A DNA stretch of 16,191 bases from a bacterium (lineage in GTDB: Bacteria > Thermosulfidibacterota > Thermosulfidibacteria > Thermosulfidibacterales > JALWSI01), in the NCBI GenBank assembly GCA_027080315.1, contig JALWSI010000168.1:1-16191 (forward strand), read 5' to 3'. Below are positions 13,401 through 16,191 of this stretch, piece after piece. Below the pieces are notes generated by a model. That model searched no databases, was not told where the DNA came from, and worked only from the letters and a program-made list of their open reading frames with translations. How positions within the stretch are numbered: the stretch's first letter is position 1; every line of letters starts with the position of its first letter. A program made the translations under genes and the position numbers.

Positions 13401-14258
13401 ATGCGCATCACAGTGGCCAGTGGAAAGGGGGGCGCTGGAAAGACCTCGGTGGCTGTGAGCCTGGCTCTCGCTGCGAAGGAAGAGTGCCTGCTGGTGGACT
13501 GCGACGTAGAAGAGCCAAACTGCTCCCTTATTCTTCAGGCTTCAATGGATAAAGAAGAGGCTGCCACCATCCCTGTACCCCAGGTGAACGAAAACCTCTG
13601 TGCCTTCTGCAAAGAGTGCTCAAAATCATGCAGGTTTCACGCCATAATGATACTTCCCCACAAGGCCGTGGTCTTTGAGAAGATGTGCCATGGCTGCGGC
13701 GTGTGCAGCTTTGTGTGTCCTCTGGACGCCATCTCTGAGGTGCCAAGGGAGATAGGAAAGGTGAGTTGGGGAGAAGGTAGAGGGGTAAGGCTGATTGAGG
13801 GTCGTCTCAAGATTGGAGAGGCCATGGCCCCTCCCCTTATCCGCCAGGTGAAGGCCAAGATAGGCCATCAGGAGCCCCCCTTGGTGATCCTTGATGCCCC
13901 ACCGGGTGTCTCCTGCCCCTTTGTAGAGACCGCCAAGGGCAGCCACTACATCCTCTTTGTGGTTGAACCTACCCCCTTTGGTTACCACGACTTTGAGCTA
14001 TCATCCCGGGTGGTGGAAGAGCTTGGGATCCCCTGGGGAGTGGTGGTGAACAAGGACATCAAAGGCCAAGCGGATGACACTCTAAGCAAGATCAGGGAGA
14101 CTTGCAGCAATAGAGGTGGGTCGGTTCTTGCTATGCTTCCCTTTAGCTTAGAGGTGGCTAAGGGATACTCTAAGGGAGAGCCAATGGTGGTGGCCGATCC
14201 TTCTCTAAAACCTGTCTTCTCCGAGGTGCTTGAGAAGATCTCTGGGGGTGTCCAATGA
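13401..14258 (+). CDS. MinD-superfamily P-loop ATPase with inserted ferredoxin domain (first copy)
   Basis: This is a 285-residue ATPase of the MinD/Mrp superfamily interrupted by a 2[4Fe-4S] ferredoxin. The deviant Walker A SGKGGAGKTS is at residues 7-16. The ferredoxin insert has Cys67/70/73/77 (CAFCKECSKSC) and Cys96/99/102/106 (CHGCGVCSFVCP). The ATPase resumes with VILDAPPGVSCP (162-173) and VVEPTPFG (187-194). Such proteins, often in adjacent pairs, occur in anaerobes near NifX-like and Mrp genes. They are thought to couple ATP hydrolysis to electron or Fe-S transfer, but no biochemical role is settled. The start lies one base after the preceding stop with only a weak ribosome binding site, so translation is probably coupled. 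It overlaps the next gene by ATGA. Confidence 0.9.
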   Translation: MRITVASGKGGAGKTSVAVSLALAAKEECLLVDCDVEEPNCSLILQASMDKEEAATIPVPQVNENLCAFCKECSKSCRFHAIMILPHKAVVFEKMCHGCGVCSFVCPLDAISEVPREIGKVSWGEGRGVRLIEGRLKIGEAMAPPLIRQVKAKIGHQEPPLVILDAPPGVSCPFVETAKGSHYILFVVEPTPFGYHDFELSSRVVEELGIPWGVVVNKDIKGQADDTLSKIRETCSNRGGSVLAMLPFSLEVAKGYSKGEPMVVADPSLKPVFSEVLEKISGGVQ

Positions 14259-15121
14259 ACAGCACGAGAGAGGTGGCTGTTATCAGTGGCAAAGGAGGCA
14301 CTGGGAAGACCACAATAAGCGCATCTTTGGCCACCCTGCTGGAAGAGGGGGTTATTGTGGACGCAGATGTAGATGCTCCCAACCTCCACATCCTTCTGGA
14401 GCCACAGGTTGAAGAGAGCCACAGGTTCATGGGTGGCTTTGTGGCAGAGATAGATAAAAACCTGTGTCAGAGATGCGGAACCTGCCATCAACTCTGCAGG
14501 TTTGAGGCGGTTATTGCCCCCAAAGAAGGAGCCTACCAGATAGACCCCATAGCCTGTGACGGATGCGGGCTGTGCCATCTAAGCTGTCCTAACAACGCTG
14601 TAAGCATGATCCAGAAGGAGGTAGGGTACTGGTACAGGTCTAACACAAGACACGGCCCCTTATTTCATGCCCTTCTTCACCCTGGAGAAGATAATTCAGG
14701 AAAGCTCGTAACCCAGATACGAACCTCGGCCCAGCAGTTTGCGAAAGAGAAGGGCTTAAAAAGGATACTCATAGACGGGCCACCGGGAATAGGCTGTCCT
14801 GTGATCTCCTCTTTAACAGGGGTGGATGCAGCCCTTCTGGTGGTGGAGCCCACCCCCTCTGGAATCCACGACGCAAAGAGGATCGTTGAGCTCACCAGAA
14901 GCTTCAACCTTGAGCTTTACCTCTTGGTGAACAGGTTTGACATAAACCGGGAAATGTCAAAGAGTATAGAGGAGTGGTGTCAGAAAGAGAGAATAGAGCT
15001 GGGGGGGAAGATACCCTTAGACCCCAGGATCCCCCAACTTCTCTTGGAAAGGAGAACCCCTTTGGAGATAAGTGAGATAAGAGACACCTTAGAGTGCCTC
15101 TATGAGAAACTCTTTAATTAA
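14255..15121 (+). CDS. MinD-superfamily P-loop ATPase with inserted ferredoxin domain (second copy)
   Basis: A 288-residue paralogue of the gene before it, in the same order of parts: Walker [11 protein letters not shown] (residues 11-20), ferredoxin insert with Cys71/74/77/81 ([11 protein letters not shown]) and Cys101/104/107/111 ([12 protein letters not shown]), then [12 protein letters not shown] (about 161-172) and [11 protein letters not shown] (about 187-197). All cluster ligands are intact, so it should hold two [4Fe-4S] clusters. The ATGA overlap with the first copy implies equal, coupled synthesis, and the two may form a heterodimer as MinD-type ATPases dimerise around ATP. The sequences differ substantially outside the motifs, pointing to an old duplication rather than a recent one. 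Confidence 0.9.
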   Translation: MNSTREVAVISGKGGTGKTTISASLATLLEEGVIVDADVDAPNLHILLEPQVEESHRFMGGFVAEIDKNLCQRCGTCHQLCRFEAVIAPKEGAYQIDPIACDGCGLCHLSCPNNAVSMIQKEVGYWYRSNTRHGPLFHALLHPGEDNSGKLVTQIRTSAQQFAKEKGLKRILIDGPPGIGCPVISSLTGVDAALLVVEPTPSGIHDAKRIVELTRSFNLELYLLVNRFDINREMSKSIEEWCQKERIELGGKIPLDPRIPQLLLERRTPLEISEIRDTLECLYEKLFN

Positions 15122-15134
15122 GGGAGACACGGAG

Positions 15135-16010
15135 ATGGAGTGCACCGAGAAGAAAGGAATCTGCAGCAGTTGCCAACACGCTTCTACCTGCAGCGCAGAC
15201 GAACAGCGCAGGCATCAAGAAGAGCTGATGAAAGAGCGGCTTCAGCTTATACGCCACAGAATCATGGTGATGAGCGGCAAGGGAGGCGTTGGGAAGAGCA
15301 CCGTCACGGCAAATCTCGCCAACCTTCTGGCAGAAGAGGGCTACAAGGTTGGGGTGCTGGATGCCGACATCCACGGTCCCAACATCCCCACCATGCTGGG
15401 GGTGGAGGGACGAACCATGGGCATGAGCCCTGAGGGTATAGAACCCTTAGAGCTTCCCAACGGGCTCAAGGTGGTCTCTTTGGGGTTTCTCATAAAAGAC
15501 AAGGACACTCCGGTGATCTGGAGGGGCCCCCTCAAGATGGGGGTGTTGAGGCAATTCTTGAGCGAGGTGAACTGGGGAAACTTAGACTTCCTCTTTGTGG
15601 ATCTGCCTCCCGGCACAGGGGACGAGCCCTTGAGTATAGTGCAGCTCATACACCATCTTGACGGGGCTATTGTGGTCACCACCCCCCAGCATGTGGCCCT
15701 GCTGGACTCAAGAAAGAGCGTCAACTTCTGCCACAAGGTGAATGTGAAGGTGGTGGGCATAGTTGAGAACATGAGCGGGCTCATCTGCCCCCACTGTGGA
15801 GAGGAGATAGACCTCTTCAAGAAGGGAGGGGGAGAGAAGGCCTCTGTTGAGCTTGGAGAGCCCTTCTTGGGAAGGGTGCCCATAGACCCCGCTTTGGTGG
15901 AAGCAGGGGATCGGGGGGTGCCTTTTGTGACCAGGTTCGCCAAATCCCCAGCGGCCAAGGCCCTGAAAGAGATAGGAGAGAGGCTGCTACAATTTGTGGG
16001 AGAGAAGTGA
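15135..16010 (+). CDS. mrp: Mrp/NBP35-type iron-sulfur cluster carrier ATPase
   Basis: Mrp/ApbC/NBP35 ATPases bind a [4Fe-4S] cluster at a dimer interface and pass it to target proteins. The 291-residue product has an N-terminal Cys motif (Cys3/10/13/19, ending [10 protein letters not shown]) like the NBP35 N-terminus, though the first gap is shorter. It also has the Walker A GKGGVGKS (48-55), [14 protein letters not shown] (76-89), the Switch region [12 protein letters not shown] (154-165), and the bridging CPHC (Cys218/221) needed for cluster binding. A longer frame starts at 15102 inside the preceding gene, but the ATG at 15135 has AAGGGAG at good spacing and begins right at the Cys motif. 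It completes a carrier set with the two ferredoxin-ATPases and the NifX-like proteins. Confidence 0.95.
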   Translation: MECTEKKGICSSCQHASTCSADEQRRHQEELMKERLQLIRHRIMVMSGKGGVGKSTVTANLANLLAEEGYKVGVLDADIHGPNIPTMLGVEGRTMGMSPEGIEPLELPNGLKVVSLGFLIKDKDTPVIWRGPLKMGVLRQFLSEVNWGNLDFLFVDLPPGTGDEPLSIVQLIHHLDGAIVVTTPQHVALLDSRKSVNFCHKVNVKVVGIVENMSGLICPHCGEEIDLFKKGGGEKASVELGEPFLGRVPIDPALVEAGDRGVPFVTRFAKSPAAKALKEIGERLLQFVGEK

Positions 16011-16123
16011 AGGGGGAGGATCAGAAGGATAATAACAACACTTGTCAACCCTTCTCTCACACGAGCCATGGATGTGGGGGCGGGAAACCCCGCCCCAATT
16101 TTTTAACGAAGCTTACACCATAA
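16007..16123 (+). CDS. Possible small Cys/His-containing peptide, overlaps a terminator
   Basis: This 38-codon frame starts with a GTG overlapping the mrp stop (GTGA), has GGGAG a few bases upstream, and ends with TAA 9 nt before the next ATG, with that gene's AAGGAGG beginning inside the stop codon. The product is hydrophilic at first (GEDQKDNNN), then [16 protein letters not shown], with two Cys and two His that could bind a metal. I recognise no family. Against it, the region also holds a good terminator hairpin that encodes the [11 protein letters not shown] part. It may therefore be a chance frame, and I give it low confidence. Confidence 0.35.
   Translation: MKGEDQKDNNNTCQPFSHTSHGCGGGKPRPNFLTKLTP
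16076..16104 (+). terminator. Rho-independent terminator after mrp
   Basis: GGGGCGGG (16077-16084) pairs with CCCGCCCC (16089-16096) across a 4-nt loop, giving an 8-bp stem of only G-C pairs, followed by AA and six Ts (16099-16104). It lies 66 nt after the mrp stop and is the best intrinsic terminator in the window. The gene at 16133 follows with its own ribosome binding site, so it is either separately transcribed or fed by read-through. Confidence 0.75.
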
Positions 16124-16132
16124 GGAGGAGCC

Positions 16133-16191
16133 ATGTCCCAGATAAGTCCCAAATGTGCCTTTTGTGAAACAAGGGAGTGCTACCAGGGAAA
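16133..16191 (+). CDS. Cys-rich protein, N-terminal fragment (partial, runs off the right edge)
   Basis: The first 19 codons of a gene whose ATG follows AAGGAGGAG at ideal spacing. The visible product, MSQISPKCAFCETRECYQG, has Cys8, Cys11 and Cys16 in a CX2CX4C pattern, like the start of small metal-binding proteins such as the DUF1847 group; that comparison is tentative because so little is seen. Its position behind the Fe-S carrier ATPases would fit a metal- or cluster-binding protein. The intrinsic terminator just upstream leaves its membership of the operon open. Confidence 0.6.
   Translation, partial: MSQISPKCAFCETRECYQG

Noticed and set aside
15102-15134. Mrp start at ATG 15102
   Set aside because: It would add 11 residues inside the preceding gene without a ribosome binding site. 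The ATG at 15135 is preceded by AAGGGAG and begins at the conserved Cys motif.
12866-16010. Nitrogen fixation gene cluster
   Set aside because: NifX-like domains alone do not indicate nitrogenase. No nifHDK, nifE/N or radical-SAM nifB is present in the window.

Overview
The window looks like part of a chromosome from an anaerobic, probably thermophilic, non-enteric bacterium. The clues are a class I hybrid-cluster protein with a four-Cys N-terminus, many ferredoxin-type clusters, frequent AGA/AGG arginine codons, strong GGAGG-type ribosome binding sites, and a MinD-type ATPase/NifX cluster of the sort common in sulfate reducers and related deep-branching anaerobes. I cannot name the species from sequence alone.

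Positions 1-4966 (minus strand) hold a canonical type III-A CRISPR effector operon in the order cas10(csm1)-csm2-csm3-csm4-csm5, with csm5 running off the left edge. The genes are tightly packed (14-nt gaps, an ATGA overlap, a TAATG overlap). Cas10 keeps both the HD and GGDD motifs, and Csm3 keeps its catalytic Asp. No CRISPR array, cas6, cas1/cas2 or csm6 is visible here. Between cas10 and the next upstream gene lies a gene-free stretch (about 4967-5456). Most of it (5104-5456) is a composite array of short degenerate tandem repeats: a period-7 block with three successive word families, then a period-9 block with two.

Positions 5457-6335 (minus) encode a roadblock/LC7 protein and a Bcp/PrxQ peroxiredoxin. 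Diverging from them is hcp (plus, 6526-8154), preceded by a perfect FNR-type palindrome placed at about -41 of a plausible promoter. It is followed, after a strong intercistronic hairpin, by a ferredoxin-like partner protein (8208-8945). Together these suggest oxygen- or NO-responsive nitrosative and oxidative stress defence. Converging on this pair is a minus-strand operon (12011 to 8933): an MBL-fold hydrolase, a secreted DUF3108 protein and threonine synthase.

Positions 12098-16191 (plus) form an Fe-S/cofactor-handling operon with its own regulator. In order it holds a MerR-type DNA-binding domain fused to a NifX-like (dinitrogenase cofactor-binding) domain, a stand-alone NifX-like protein with a coiled-coil tail, two tandem MinD-type ATPases each carrying an inserted 2[4Fe-4S] ferredoxin domain, and an Mrp/NBP35 Fe-S carrier ATPase. 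A possible small Cys/His peptide and the start of a Cys-rich protein follow. No nif structural genes are visible, so this is more likely a redox or metal-cofactor system than nitrogen fixation. The MerR-NifX fusion has an in-frame internal start with a near-perfect Shine-Dalgarno, which could also yield a free NifX domain. This regulator-plus-carrier system is the most interesting functional unit of the window; the composite repeat array is the most interesting non-coding one.
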